From Vreelandella sp031769195 (GTDB lineage: Bacteria; Pseudomonadota; Gammaproteobacteria; Pseudomonadales; Halomonadaceae), in the NCBI RefSeq assembly GCF_031769195.1, contig NZ_JAVHNP010000003.1:310001-374000 (forward strand): a DNA stretch of 64,000 nucleotides, written 5' to 3'. A program made the position numbers and the translations under genes. Of this stretch, positions 1-8,883 are shown in pieces. Position 1 is the stretch's first letter, and the number at the start of each line of letters is the position of its first letter. The notes beneath the pieces were generated by a model, which saw nothing but the letters and a program-made list of their open reading frames with translations, was not told the DNA's origin and did no database searches.

Positions 1-746
1 TCTACGTTGCTCGCTTTGCCCGCCAGCGTGACGCTCCACCAGCCGGAGGGGTACACCGGCTGAGGGAAGGGCAGTGTGGCGACGCTATCAAAGCCCGCTT
101 CGCGCATATCGTTACGCAGTTCGCGGATAATCGAGCCGCTGTGATACAGCGGTGATTCGCTTTGCTGGACCATCACGCCGCCGCTTTTCAGAATGCGGTG
201 GCAGCGCTTCAAAAAGTCGGTTTTAAACAGGCCTTCCGCAGGGCCTACCGGATCGGTAGAGTCGATAATCAGCACATCGATGCTCTCGTCGGCGGCCTCA
301 TCGACCCACTTTACGCCGTCGGCAAACAGCAGTTCGGCCCGGGGGTCGCTGTTAGCTTCTACCAGCGACGGGAAGAAGCGTTCAGAGGCCTTGGTCACTT
401 CTTCATCGATATCGATTTGGGTGACTTTTTCCACACCCGGATGGCGCAGCACTTCTTTCAACGTGCCGCAGTCGCCACCGCCGATGATCACCACCCGTTT
501 GGGGTCTTGATGGGTAAATAGTGCCGGGTGGGCAATCATCTCGTGGTAGAGGAAATTGTCGCGATCGGTCAGCATCACGCAGCCATCCAGCACCATCAGG
601 TTGCCATAGGTTTCGGTGGCGTACACTTCCAGGTGCTGGTAGGGGCTCTGCACATCCAGCAGTTTTTCGGTGATTTTCAGCGAGAAAGCGCTGCCATGGC
701 TATCAAAGACTTCGGTAAACCACTGGTCGTCGCGTAAATCGCTCAT
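1..746 (-). CDS. speE: Spermidine synthase, 3' end cut by window edge
   Basis: Cytosolic aminopropyltransferase that makes spermidine from putrescine and decarboxylated S-adenosylmethionine. About 248 residues are visible; the C-terminus lies outside the window. The Rossmann glycine motif VVIIGGGDCGTLKEVLRH is near residues 85-102, the acidic strand DIDEEV near 112, and the catalytic stretch LIIDSTDPVGPAEG near 159-172, which matches SpeE closely. The start ATG at 744-746 overlaps the hemE stop as ATGA, so the two genes are translationally coupled and speE is the downstream gene. Nothing appears broken in the visible part. Family assignment is firm; whether the enzyme prefers putrescine over another diamine cannot be read from sequence alone. 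Confidence 0.93.
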   Translation of the reverse strand, partial: MSDLRDDQWFTEVFDSHGSAFSLKITEKLLDVQSPYQHLEVYATETYGNLMVLDGCVMLTDRDNFLYHEMIAHPALFTHQDPKRVVIIGGGDCGTLKEVLRHPGVEKVTQIDIDEEVTKASERFFPSLVEANSDPRAELLFADGVKWVDEAADESIDVLIIDSTDPVGPAEGLFKTDFLKRCHRILKSGGVMVQQSESPLYHSGSIIRELRNDMREAGFDSVATLPFPQPVYPSGWWSVTLAGKASNV

Positions 747-1858
747 TGCTTGGCTCCTGGGCGCGGGTCATTTGTTTGGGTCGGAATGCCCTGATGGTAC
801 TGCGGGCTTAAGTCGTGCAGCGCCTCCATAAAGGCGGTGACGTGATCGGGGTTGGTGAACTGGCTAATGCCGTGACCTAAATTAAACACGTGGCCCGGGC
901 CGTGGCCGTAGCTTTCCAGCACGCGGGCCACTTCGGCGCGAATGGCCGAAGGGCGAGCAAATAGCACGTTGGGGTCCAGGTTGCCCTGCAGCGCGACTTT
1001 ATGGCCTACGCGGGCGCGGGCGTCGGAAAGCTCAGTGGACCAGTCGATACCCAGCGCGTCGGCACCGGCGCAGGCAATATGCTCAAGCCACTGGCCGCCA
1101 TTCTTGGTAAACAGAATAACCGGTACGCGACGACCATCGTGCTCACGGATCAGCCCGGAGACGATCTGCTCCATATAGCGCAGCGAGAACTCTAAATAAG
1201 CCGGCGTGGAGAGCGCGCCGCCCCAGGTATCAAAAATCTGTACCGCCTGGGCACCCGCACGAATTTGCGCATTCAGGTAATCGGTGACCGACTGCGCCAG
1301 GGTGTCCAGCAGCTGGTGCATGGTGTCTGGCGTGTCGTACAGCATGGTTTTCAGGTGACGGAAGTCTTTGCTGGAACCGCCCTCAACCATATACGTTGCC
1401 AGCGTCCAGGGGCTGCCGGAGAAGCCGATCAGCGGCATGCGGCCGTTCAGCTCGCGGCGGATAGTCGATACCGCACGCATGACGTAGTCCAGGTCGCGCT
1501 CAGCGTTCGGCACGGTCAGCGCCGCCACTTCTTCCGGCGTACGCACGGTTTTTCTGAATTTGGGGCCTTCGCCGGTTTCAAAGTAAAGGCCCAGCCCCAT
1601 GGCGTCGGGGATGGTCAAAATGTCCGAAAACAGAATCGCGGCGTCCAGCGGGTAGCGCTCTAATGGCTGCAGGGTCACTTCGCAAGCCAAGTCATGATTA
1701 CGGCACAGGTCCATAAAGCTGCCCGCATCAGCGCGGCTGGCGCGGTACTCCGGCAGGTAGCGGCCTGCTTGGCGCATCATCCACACCGGAGTGCGGTCGA
1801 CGGGCTGGCGAGCCAGCGCGCGAAGAAAACGGTCGTTTTGCAAAGGTGTGGTGGTCAT
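743..1858 (-). CDS. hemE: Uroporphyrinogen decarboxylase
   Basis: Decarboxylates the four acetate side chains of uroporphyrinogen III to give coproporphyrinogen III in haem synthesis (cytosolic, cofactor-free). The protein is 371 residues, close to the usual 355. The N-terminal signature PVWMMRQAGRYLPEYR lies near residues 24-39, followed by FSDILTIPDAMGLGL and GFSGSPWTLATYMVEGG, all typical of HemE. The open frame runs 60 codons further upstream, but that stretch crosses the promoter region. I chose the ATG at 1858, where the family's normal N-terminus begins. It heads a two-gene unit with speE. On the same strand a TACAAT -10 element lies at 1888-1893. Confidence 0.95.
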   Translation of the reverse strand: MTTTPLQNDRFLRALARQPVDRTPVWMMRQAGRYLPEYRASRADAGSFMDLCRNHDLACEVTLQPLERYPLDAAILFSDILTIPDAMGLGLYFETGEGPKFRKTVRTPEEVAALTVPNAERDLDYVMRAVSTIRRELNGRMPLIGFSGSPWTLATYMVEGGSSKDFRHLKTMLYDTPDTMHQLLDTLAQSVTDYLNAQIRAGAQAVQIFDTWGGALSTPAYLEFSLRYMEQIVSGLIREHDGRRVPVILFTKNGGQWLEHIACAGADALGIDWSTELSDARARVGHKVALQGNLDPNVLFARPSAIRAEVARVLESYGHGPGHVFNLGHGISQFTNPDHVTAFMEALHDLSPQYHQGIPTQTNDPRPGAKQ

Positions 1859-1887
1859 AAACACTTGCTCTTGAGAAATTTGCCCGC

Positions 1888-1937
1888 ATTGTAAGGGAGT
1901 CATCGTACCTGAAGATAGGAATTGTACGTGAAGATAG
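1888..1937 (-). promoter_or_regulatory. hemE promoter with tandem direct repeat
   Basis: On the minus strand a good -10 hexamer TACAAT occupies 1888-1893, about 30 bases before the hemE start. No good -35 is present. Its place is covered by a 14-base direct repeat, written here on the plus strand: GTACCTGAAGATAG at 1905-1918 and GTACGTGAAGATAG at 1924-1937, 13 of 14 identical, with a 19-base period. A repeat covering the -35 position suggests a regulator that binds in tandem, but no regulator is identified. Confidence 0.45.
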
Positions 1938-2078
1938 CCGGGGGTGGCGGCGCAAGCCGTGGCAAAATCGTCGCACCCTGCTAAGACCGTGAGGCTCGCG
2001 TGGCTTCCTGGTAAACTGTCTACCCACTTCGCCAACACTGGTGTGGTTAACTGGTTTGGTTAATCAGCGAGGAAACCT

Positions 2079-2714
2079 GTGACCATTCGCTTCATTGCTG
2101 CCTCTCGGCTGCCCACCCCTTGGGCTACATTCACCATGCATGGCTTCGAGGACGACGCCACAGGTAAAGATCATATCGCCCTGACCTTAGGCGATGTGAG
2201 CGGCGGCGAGCCGGTGCTAGGGCGCGTGCATTCCGAATGCTTAACCGGCGACGCGCTGTTCTCCATGCGCTGCGACTGCGGCTATCAGCTGCAAGAAGCG
2301 CTCAAGCGCATTGCGGAAGAGGGGCGCGGCGTACTGCTCTACTTGCGCCAGGAAGGGCGTGGCATTGGCCTGCTCAATAAGATCCGTGCCTACCACCTGC
2401 AAGACCAGGGCGCCGACACCGTAGAGGCCAACGAGCAGCTCGGCTTTGGTGCCGATATGCGCCGCTACGACCTCTGCGTGCCGATGCTGAATCACTTGGG
2501 CATTACCGCGCTCAAGCTGATGACCAACAACCCCCGCAAGGTGGATGCCTTAACCCGCGACGGCGTTAACGTGGTTGAGCGACTGCCGATCACCACCGGC
2601 TTAAACCCGCATAACGAGCAGTATCTCTCTACTAAAGCGGGCAAACTTGGCCACATGATGGCGCTGGATGATTTCACCCAGGCCAGCGATGTGGATATTG
2701 AGCGTAAGGGGTAG
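2079..2714 (+). CDS. ribA: GTP cyclohydrolase II
   Basis: First committed step of riboflavin synthesis: opens GTP to 2,5-diamino-6-ribosylamino-4(3H)-pyrimidinone 5'-phosphate plus formate and pyrophosphate. The protein is 211 residues, near the E. coli size of 196. The zinc ligands lie in HSECLTGDALFSMRCDCGYQ (three Cys), and the nucleotide-binding RQEGRGIGLLNKIRAY and LMTNNPRKVDAL motifs are intact. Start is the GTG at 2079, with GAGGAA at 2069-2074 as ribosome binding site. It is divergent from hemE and ends 3 bases from the convergent glutathione transferase. It is a stand-alone RibA without a fused RibB domain. Confidence 0.95.
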   Translation: MTIRFIAASRLPTPWATFTMHGFEDDATGKDHIALTLGDVSGGEPVLGRVHSECLTGDALFSMRCDCGYQLQEALKRIAEEGRGVLLYLRQEGRGIGLLNKIRAYHLQDQGADTVEANEQLGFGADMRRYDLCVPMLNHLGITALKLMTNNPRKVDALTRDGVNVVERLPITTGLNPHNEQYLSTKAGKLGHMMALDDFTQASDVDIERKG

Positions 2715-2717
2715 CGC

Positions 2718-3341
2718 TTAACCGTTAGCCGCCGCTTGCTCTTTTTCAGCAGCACGGGCGAGCGCCGGGCGGTTGACGTGCCGGGCACGATACGCCACCA
2801 GCGGCTCTGGCAGGCGGTGTTTCATGCTAGCCGCCCAGGTGAGGGTGTGCGTTAAGAACAAGTCCGCCAGGGTGAACGTATTGCCCACCAAGGTTTCCTG
2901 GCCGCGATAGCGGCGCTCTAATGCGAGTAGCGCCCGTTGGAACTCCCAAGCAGCGGTGGGCAGTACCGACGGTACGCGCTTATCTTGAGGCAGGGCGAAC
3001 TTATGCTTGGCCTGTAACCAAAGCGGCTGCTCAATTTCAGTGATGATAAAGCTGAGCCACTGGTCGACCTGGGCGCGCTCGGCAACGCTTTGTGGCAGCA
3101 GTTGCCCATCGCCATACTGCTCGGCGAGATAGCGGCAGATAGGCGCAGATTCAAACAGCGTTAGCTCGCCATCTTCAAGCACCGGCACTTTACCATCCGG
3201 GTGGCGGGCGAGATGCTCGGCGCTTTGCCCTTCGCCTTGGTCCAGTGCCACGTGGTGGCACTGGTACTCCAGGCCCAGCTCTTCAAGCGTCCAGGCGGCT
3301 CGTAAAGAGCGGGAATTGGGAAAGCTGTATAGCGTGATCAT
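2718..3341 (-). CDS. Glutathione S-transferase family protein
   Basis: A 207-residue soluble GST-fold protein. The N-terminal thioredoxin-like domain (residues 1-80) begins MITLYSFPNSRSLRAAWTLEE and carries the glutathione-binding cis-Pro segment KVPVLEDGELTLFESAPICRYLAE. The all-helical C-terminal domain (about 88-200) ends with the N-capping stretch FTLADLFLTHTL. Substrate unknown; proteins of this kind are often annotated as stress or detoxification GSTs. It is transcribed alone, convergent with ribA and 63 bases downstream of djlA on the same strand. Confidence 0.85.
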   Translation of the reverse strand: MITLYSFPNSRSLRAAWTLEELGLEYQCHHVALDQGEGQSAEHLARHPDGKVPVLEDGELTLFESAPICRYLAEQYGDGQLLPQSVAERAQVDQWLSFIITEIEQPLWLQAKHKFALPQDKRVPSVLPTAAWEFQRALLALERRYRGQETLVGNTFTLADLFLTHTLTWAASMKHRLPEPLVAYRARHVNRPALARAAEKEQAAANG

Positions 3342-3404
3342 TCGGCGGCTCCAGGCAGTACCGTGAAGCTTTCACTGTAGCACTCCCTGGAAACCTGTCA
3401 CGGG

Positions 3405-4166
3405 CTACTGGCCGCGTGCCGCGCGGATACGCTCGTAGGCATTACCAATTTCACTGGTGCGCGCCTGGGCCACTTCGCGCATGCTCTCCGGTAACCCTTT
3501 ACCGGCCAGCTTATCCGGGTGATTTTGGCTCATCAGGCGGCGGTAAGCTTTCTTGATCTCAGCATCGCTGGCATCTTCCGATACCCCAAGCACGCGGTAA
3601 GCATCTTTTAAGGCTTCTTCGCTGGCGCCTTGGGAGTTGGCGGCGGCACCGTGGAGCATAGCTTCGATTTGCTGTACTTCGGCGTCGCTACAGCCAATGC
3701 CACGGGCAACGCGCAGAATCATCTCGTGCTCGGCGGGGTGCAGCACGCCATCGGCGGCAATTGCACTGAGCTGCACCTGTAAGAATACCTGGCGCAGCAC
3801 CGGCTGGCGCTGGGTAAGGCGGTTCACCTTGGCCAGCTCTGCCTCTAGATTAAAGTCATCGGCGCGGCCACGCTCGAAGGCGGCGCGGGCTTTGGCGCGG
3901 TGTTCACCCTGCAGGTGCATTTGGTCGAAGAGCTTTTCGGCCACGCCTAGCTCGCCGTCGGTAACCTTGCCGTCTGCCTGACACAGGCAGCCCATCACCG
4001 AGAAGATCGACTCCAAGAAGCCCTCTTGAAGCTGCATGCGGGCAGCGCTTAAGCGGCGGCCAATGCGCCGACCCAGCCACCAGCCCAAACCGCCGCCCAC
4101 TAACAGGCCAACAGGGCCGCCGACGGCAAGGCCGATCAAACCAAACACAATAATCAGAAATAACAT
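3405..4166 (-). CDS. djlA: DnaJ-like membrane co-chaperone DjlA
   Basis: Inner-membrane J-domain protein that stimulates DnaK ATPase activity. The 253 residues contain one N-terminal glycine-rich membrane segment (about 2-34, with GLAVGGPVGLLVGGGLGWWL, the dimerising glycine zipper type seen in DjlA). A TerB-like helical domain follows (about 50-165), then a C-terminal J domain (about 185-250) with the essential HPD tripeptide in SQNHPDKLAGKGLPE. Its length is close to E. coli DjlA (271). It lies 40 bases downstream of dxs on the same strand and could be read through from it; a short hairpin plus T6 between them may partly end the dxs transcript. Confidence 0.9.
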   Translation of the reverse strand: MLFLIIVFGLIGLAVGGPVGLLVGGGLGWWLGRRIGRRLSAARMQLQEGFLESIFSVMGCLCQADGKVTDGELGVAEKLFDQMHLQGEHRAKARAAFERGRADDFNLEAELAKVNRLTQRQPVLRQVFLQVQLSAIAADGVLHPAEHEMILRVARGIGCSDAEVQQIEAMLHGAAANSQGASEEALKDAYRVLGVSEDASDAEIKKAYRRLMSQNHPDKLAGKGLPESMREVAQARTSEIGNAYERIRAARGQ

Positions 4167-4206
4167 AGCTATCTCAGTAGGTTAAAAAAGCATTAGTGAT
4201 GCGGTG

Positions 4207-6132
4207 TTACGGCAACCGGGCGCGAATAGCGCGTTCAATGCCGTCAGCGTCTAAGCCGCAGTCACGCATCAGTTCGGCAGGCGTGCCGTGCTCAACGAAC
4301 GTATCCGGCAGGCCTAAATTCAGCACTTCGACCTGGACACCCTCTGCGTGCAGCAACTCGTTGACCGCACTGCCTGCACCACCCGCAATCACGTTCTCTT
4401 CCAGCGTGATCAGCAGCTCGTGCTCATCAGCGGCGTGGAGCACGGCCTCGCGGTCAAGGGGCTTGATGGAGCGCATATTGATATGCGTGGCATTGAGCTT
4501 TTCAGCCACTTCAGCGGCGGCGCTATTCACGCTGCCAAACGCTAGCAGCGCAATGCGTACGCCGTCGCTGGTGCTTTCACGGCGCACCTGGGCCTCGCCA
4601 ATGGCCAGCGGCTCTAGGTGCTCGGGAATCACCGCGCCGGGGCCGGTGCCCCGCGGGTAGCGCACAGCAGCCGGGCCAGGGTGATGATAGGCGGCGCTCA
4701 GCATGGCGCGGCACTCGGCTTCATCGGCGGGGGCCAGAATCACCATGCCCGGCACGCAGCGTAAAAACGAAAGATCCATACTGCCGTGGTGAGTGGGGCC
4801 GTCTTCGCCCACCAAGCCCGCGCGGTCAATGGCGAAGGTTACGTCTAAATCTTGCACCGCCACGTCGTGAATCAGTTGGTCATAGCCGCGCTGCAAAAAG
4901 GTGGAGTAGATCGCCACCACTGGCTTCATGCCTTCGCAGGCCATACCGGCAGCCAGGGTCACCGCATGCTGCTCGGCGATAGCCACATCAAAGTAGCGCT
5001 TCGGGTAGGTCTTTGAGAAACGAATCAGATCCGACCCTTCGCCCATGGCGGGGGTAATGCCCATTAGCCGTGAGTCGGTGGCGGCCATATCGCAGAGCCA
5101 GTCGCCAAACACGTTGCAGTATTTTTTCTTTGCAGCGCTTGTTGGAGCCGCTGCTTGCTTCACCAGCGGTGCGCTTACCGTGACGCTGGTTTTTTCCAGC
5201 TTGGTGATCGCGTGGTAGCCAATCTGATCCGCTTCTGCGGGCAGGAAGCCTTTACCTTTCACCGTTTTGATATGCAGGAACTGCGGGCCTGTTTGCTCGC
5301 GCAGGTTGCGTAGGGTTTGGGTCAGCGCGCCGAGGTCGTGGCCGTCGATGGGGCCCACGTAGTGAAAGCCCATCTCTTCAAACAGCGTGGCGGGGCTTAC
5401 CATGCCCTTCATGTGCTCTTCGGTGCGCTTGGCAAGTTCCAGGGCGCCGGGTAGGTGGGAAAGCACCTTTTTACCCTCTTCACGCATTTTGAGGTAGGGC
5501 TTGCTGGAGAGCACCCGGGCTAAATAGGTGGCAATGCCGCCAACGTTCTCAGAAATCGACATCTCATTGTCGTTGAGCACCACCAGCATATTAGCGTTGA
5601 CGTGGCCAGCATGGGCCAGTGCTTCAAAGGCCATGCCCGCCGTGAGCGCGCCGTCGCCAATGATGGCGCAGACTTTTCGTGGGTCGTTTTGCGCCTGGGC
5701 AGCCAGGGCCATGCCCAGCGCTGCAGAGATTGAGGTGCTGGAGTGGCCAACGCCAAAGGTGTCGTATTCAGACTCGGCCCGGCGAGGGAAAGCAGCAAGG
5801 CCGCCGTACTGACGAATGCCAAGCATCGCCTCGCGCCGACCGGTGAGGATTTTATGTGGGTAGGCCTGGTGGCCAACGTCCCACACCAAACGATCTTTGG
5901 GGGTGTGAAAGGCGTGGTGCAGCGCAACGCTGAGTTCAACCACGCCTAAGCCTGCGCCAAAGTGGCCGCCGGTGACGCCCACGCTGTAGAGCAAGTAGGC
6001 GCGCAGCTCATCCGCCAGCTGGGCCAGTTGGCTGGTGTTCATCGCCCGCAGCGCGGCGGGGTGATCAAAAGAGTCGAGCAGCGGCGTCGCCGGGCGCTCG
6101 CGGGGTATCTCGTCGAACAGCTTCATAGGCAT
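4207..6132 (-). CDS. dxs: 1-deoxy-D-xylulose-5-phosphate synthase
   Basis: Thiamine-diphosphate enzyme that condenses pyruvate with glyceraldehyde 3-phosphate, the entry step of the MEP isoprenoid pathway. The 641 residues match the family (about 620). Visible marks: HQAYPHKILTGR near residue 80, the TPP/Mg site GDGALTAGMAFEALAHAG with NDNEMSIS near 160-195, the transketolase pyrimidine domain with DRAGLVGEDGPTHHGSMDL, and a C-terminal transketolase domain. The start is either the ATG at 6132 or the one six bases inside; neither has a clear Shine-Dalgarno. It is the third gene of the xseB-ispA-dxs operon, 2 bases after ispA, a classic order in proteobacteria. Confidence 0.96.
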   Translation of the reverse strand: MPMKLFDEIPRERPATPLLDSFDHPAALRAMNTSQLAQLADELRAYLLYSVGVTGGHFGAGLGVVELSVALHHAFHTPKDRLVWDVGHQAYPHKILTGRREAMLGIRQYGGLAAFPRRAESEYDTFGVGHSSTSISAALGMALAAQAQNDPRKVCAIIGDGALTAGMAFEALAHAGHVNANMLVVLNDNEMSISENVGGIATYLARVLSSKPYLKMREEGKKVLSHLPGALELAKRTEEHMKGMVSPATLFEEMGFHYVGPIDGHDLGALTQTLRNLREQTGPQFLHIKTVKGKGFLPAEADQIGYHAITKLEKTSVTVSAPLVKQAAAPTSAAKKKYCNVFGDWLCDMAATDSRLMGITPAMGEGSDLIRFSKTYPKRYFDVAIAEQHAVTLAAGMACEGMKPVVAIYSTFLQRGYDQLIHDVAVQDLDVTFAIDRAGLVGEDGPTHHGSMDLSFLRCVPGMVILAPADEAECRAMLSAAYHHPGPAAVRYPRGTGPGAVIPEHLEPLAIGEAQVRRESTSDGVRIALLAFGSVNSAAAEVAEKLNATHINMRSIKPLDREAVLHAADEHELLITLEENVIAGGAGSAVNELLHAEGVQVEVLNLGLPDTFVEHGTPAELMRDCGLDADGIERAIRARLP

Positions 6133-6134
6133 CG

Positions 6135-7028
6135 TTAGTGGTCGCGCTCGATCATATAGTGGGCAAGGTCGGCCAGAGGTGCGGCCTGCTCGCCTAGCGG
6201 GGCGAGGGCGGCAATGGCCTCGTCAATCAGCATGTTCGCTTTACGCTGAGCGCCCGCCAGCCCCAATAAACTGGGGTAGGTGGGCTTGGCACGGGCGGCA
6301 TCAGCGCCAGACATTTTGCCCAGCGTGGCGGTGTCTCCCGTCACGTCCAGGATGTCGTCATGAATCTGGAAGGCTAGACCAATGGCCCGGGCGTAGCGAA
6401 TCAACGCCGCGAGACGCGGGTCGTTCTCTTCCACCGCCACTAGCCCGCCCAGCCGCACAGCCGCCACAATCAGTGCGCCGGTTTTATGGGCGTGCATGTG
6501 GGCAAGTGCTTCCACATCAGGGTGGCCGCCCACGGCGGCTAAGTCCAGCGCTTGGCCTGCCACCATGCCGTCGCGGCCAGAGGCCACGGCCAGGGTAGTG
6601 ACCAAATGGCCTAAGCGTGGGTACGGGCGACTGGCCAGTACTTCAAAGGCCAGGGCTTGCAAGGCATCGCCTGCTAAAATAGCCGTCGCCTCGTCAAAGG
6701 CTTTGTGCACGGTGGGCTGGCCGCGGCGCAGGTCGTCGTCATCCATCGCGGGCAAATCATCATGAATGAGCGAGTAGGCGTGGATAAGCTCAATGGCCGC
6801 TGCTGGGGCATCCAGGTCGTCTTCACTAGCACCGAGTGCCTGGCCCGCTAAGTACACTAATAAGGGGCGTAGACGCTTGCCGCCCACCAGCAGGCCATGG
6901 CGCATGGCGGCTTCCAAACGCTCGTCTACCGCGGGGCGAGCATCGAACAGCGCGGCCAGCGTGGCATCAACGCGCGCACTGCTGGCTTGGCGTAGCGTGG
7001 TCAGCCTGGAGGCTTGGGCGGTTACCAT
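6135..7028 (-). CDS. ispA: Farnesyl diphosphate synthase (polyprenyl synthetase)
   Basis: Condenses IPP with DMAPP and GPP to give farnesyl diphosphate, the C15 precursor for quinones and undecaprenyl phosphate. It has 297 residues. The first aspartate-rich motif DDLPAMDDDDLRRG is at about 90-103, preceded by GKRLRPLLVYLAG. The second motif QIHDDILDVTGD is near 220-230, both complete. Its start overlaps the end of xseB by 7 bases and its stop lies 2 bases before dxs, so the three genes form one transcript. Chain length is inferred from family and context. Confidence 0.95.
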   Translation of the reverse strand: MVTAQASRLTTLRQASSARVDATLAALFDARPAVDERLEAAMRHGLLVGGKRLRPLLVYLAGQALGASEDDLDAPAAAIELIHAYSLIHDDLPAMDDDDLRRGQPTVHKAFDEATAILAGDALQALAFEVLASRPYPRLGHLVTTLAVASGRDGMVAGQALDLAAVGGHPDVEALAHMHAHKTGALIVAAVRLGGLVAVEENDPRLAALIRYARAIGLAFQIHDDILDVTGDTATLGKMSGADAARAKPTYPSLLGLAGAQRKANMLIDEAIAALAPLGEQAAPLADLAHYMIERDH

Positions 7029-7318
7029 GGCGGCGTTTCCTCGCTGTCGTTGCCGGAATCCGTGGGCGTAGCGCTGGCATCCGATGTAGTCGCAAAGGGT
7101 GCCACGTCCAGTTTGCCGTCGGTATCTTCGCTCAGTGCGCGCACTTTTAGCTCAGCGGTGTCGAGCCGCTGTTGGGCATCGCGGGTCAAGCGTACGCCTT
7201 GTTCAAAGGCGGTCAGCGCATGTTCCAATGAGAGCTCGCCAGACTCAAGGCGTTCCACAATGGTCTCAAGCTGGGCAACCGTTGCGGCAAAATCTTGTGG
7301 GGGTGTGGTGTCACTCAT
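7022..7318 (-). CDS. xseB: Exodeoxyribonuclease VII small subunit
   Basis: Small subunit of the ssDNA exonuclease ExoVII, which binds in many copies to XseA. The 98 residues start at the ATG 7316-7318 (MSDTTPPQDFAATVAQLE); the 14-codon upstream extension is discarded. The family core LETIVERLESGELSLEHAL with a following helical EQGVRLTRDAQQRL segment is present. The C-terminal 30 residues are a Ser/Thr/Asp-rich low-complexity tail beyond the usual family end. It is the first gene of the xseB-ispA-dxs unit. Upstream on the minus strand a TATACT hexamer (7402-7407) is a plausible -10 without a clear -35. Confidence 0.92.
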   Translation of the reverse strand: MSDTTPPQDFAATVAQLETIVERLESGELSLEHALTAFEQGVRLTRDAQQRLDTAELKVRALSEDTDGKLDVAPFATTSDASATPTDSGNDSEETPPW

Positions 7319-7526
7319 TGGGCAATGTCTACCGTTTTCCAGGCGCCCTGGTATCAGCAAGGGCGACGAGTGTGGCTGCGGATGCTGTTAAATAAACGCA
7401 CAGTATACACCGAGGCGAGGGGGTGGCGTCTGCCCTCGCCTGGGGTCGATTCGTCGACTTGCGCTCTGTTCATCTTGAAAGCGCACACTTTTCATCACAC
7501 CAAGGCGCCGAGAGCGCTAGCGGCTG

Positions 7527-7535
7527 TGCTACCAT
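7527..7535 (+). promoter_or_regulatory. Candidate extended -10 promoter of serA
   Basis: TGC followed by TACCAT, an extended -10 pattern (TGn-hexamer), about 60 bases before the serA start. No convincing -35 was found, which is common for extended -10 promoters. Confidence 0.4.
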
Positions 7536-7595
7536 ACGGGCCTCCCGTGAACCGATACACGGCGCATGCCGCCGACCATAGAGGTTGATTCAGCC

Positions 7596-8840
7596 ATGGC
7601 CAAAACGTCCCTGGAAAAGAGCAAGATTAAGATCCTGCTACTCGAGGGCGTCCACCAAAGCGCGGTGGACAATTTTCACAACGCAGGTTACGAGAATATC
7701 GAACAGCTGCCCACGTCGTTAGACGAAGAAGCGCTGATCGAGAAAATTCGTGATGTTCACTTTATCGGCATCCGTTCCCGTACTCAGCTGACTGAGCGCG
7801 TGTTCGACGCGGCCGAGAAGTTGGTAAGCGTTGGCTGTTTCTGTATCGGTACCAACCAAGTTGACCTGGATGCTGCGCTAAAACGCGGTATCGCAGTCTT
7901 CAACGCGCCTTACTCCAATACCCGCTCGGTAGCGGAACTGGTGCTGGCCGAAGCGATTATGCTGCTGCGCGGTATCCCCGAGAAGAATGCCCGTGCCCAC
8001 CAGGGTGGCTGGCTGAAGTCGGCGAAGAACTCCCATGAAGCGCGTGGTAAAACGCTGGGTATCGTGGGCTATGGCAGCATCGGCGCGCAGCTTTCCGTGT
8101 TGGCAGAATCGCTGGGCTTCAACGTGATCTACTACGATGTGATCACCAAACTGGGCATGGGTAACGCCAGCCAAGTCGCAAGCCTTGATGAGCTGCTTGG
8201 CCGCTCTGACGTGGTCAGCCTGCACGTGCCGGATCTCGCCTCTACCCGCTGGATGATTGGCGCCAAAGAGATCGCCGCCATGAAAGATGGCGCTATCTTG
8301 ATTAACGCCGCCCGTGGCAGCGTGGTGGAAATTGAGCCGTTGGCAGACGCCATTAAGGCAGGCAAGCTCAATGGTGCGGCCATCGACGTCTTCCCGGTAG
8401 AGCCAAAAGGCAACGAGGAAGAGTTCCAAAGCCCGCTGCGCGGTCTGCACAACGTGATTCTGACGCCGCATATCGGTGGTTCTACGCTGGAAGCCCAGGA
8501 GAACATCGGTATCGAGGTATCCGAGAAGCTGGTGACATACTCTGACAACGGCACCACGGTGACGTCGGTCAACTTCCCCGAGGTTGCACTGCCCGCGCAC
8601 CCGGACAAGCACCGTCTGCTGCATATTCACGACAACGTGCCCGGCGTGCTGTCCCAGATCAACCGCGTGCTGTCGGAAAACGGCATCAATATCTCTGGCC
8701 AGTACCTGCAAACCAACGACAAGGTCGGCTACGTGGTCATTGATGTGGACAAAGCTTACGGCCCCCAGGCGTTGGAGGCGTTAAAGCAGGTAGAGCACAC
8801 GCTGAAAATTCGCGCGCTCTACTCTGCGCAGAATAGCTAG
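7596..8840 (+). CDS. serA: D-3-phosphoglycerate dehydrogenase
   Basis: Oxidises 3-phosphoglycerate to 3-phosphohydroxypyruvate with NAD+, first step of serine synthesis. The 414 residues match E. coli SerA (410). The NAD-binding motif GIVGYGSIGAQLSVLAESLG is near 155-175, the substrate Arg region LINAARGSVVEIEPLADAI near 238-256, and the catalytic HIGGSTLEAQENIG near 295. A C-terminal ACT domain (about 340-414, with HIHDNVPGVLSQINRVLSE) is the serine-binding feedback module. Start is ATG 7596, giving MAKTSLEKSK as in other gammaproteobacteria; the 10-codon upstream extension is discarded. It is monocistronic and ends in a strong terminator. Confidence 0.96.
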   Translation: MAKTSLEKSKIKILLLEGVHQSAVDNFHNAGYENIEQLPTSLDEEALIEKIRDVHFIGIRSRTQLTERVFDAAEKLVSVGCFCIGTNQVDLDAALKRGIAVFNAPYSNTRSVAELVLAEAIMLLRGIPEKNARAHQGGWLKSAKNSHEARGKTLGIVGYGSIGAQLSVLAESLGFNVIYYDVITKLGMGNASQVASLDELLGRSDVVSLHVPDLASTRWMIGAKEIAAMKDGAILINAARGSVVEIEPLADAIKAGKLNGAAIDVFPVEPKGNEEEFQSPLRGLHNVILTPHIGGSTLEAQENIGIEVSEKLVTYSDNGTTVTSVNFPEVALPAHPDKHRLLHIHDNVPGVLSQINRVLSENGINISGQYLQTNDKVGYVVIDVDKAYGPQALEALKQVEHTLKIRALYSAQNS

Positions 8841-8883
8841 TCGGCACAGAACAGCTAGTCTGACGGCTTTGTACTGCTGACAC

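Noticed and set aside
162..737. Plus-strand open frames at the left edge
   Set aside because: They are antisense to speE, which has clear family motifs on the minus strand.
4180..4200. Small hairpin plus T6 between dxs and djlA as a terminator
   Set aside because: The stem is only four pairs, too weak to list as a terminator; mentioned only in the djlA note.
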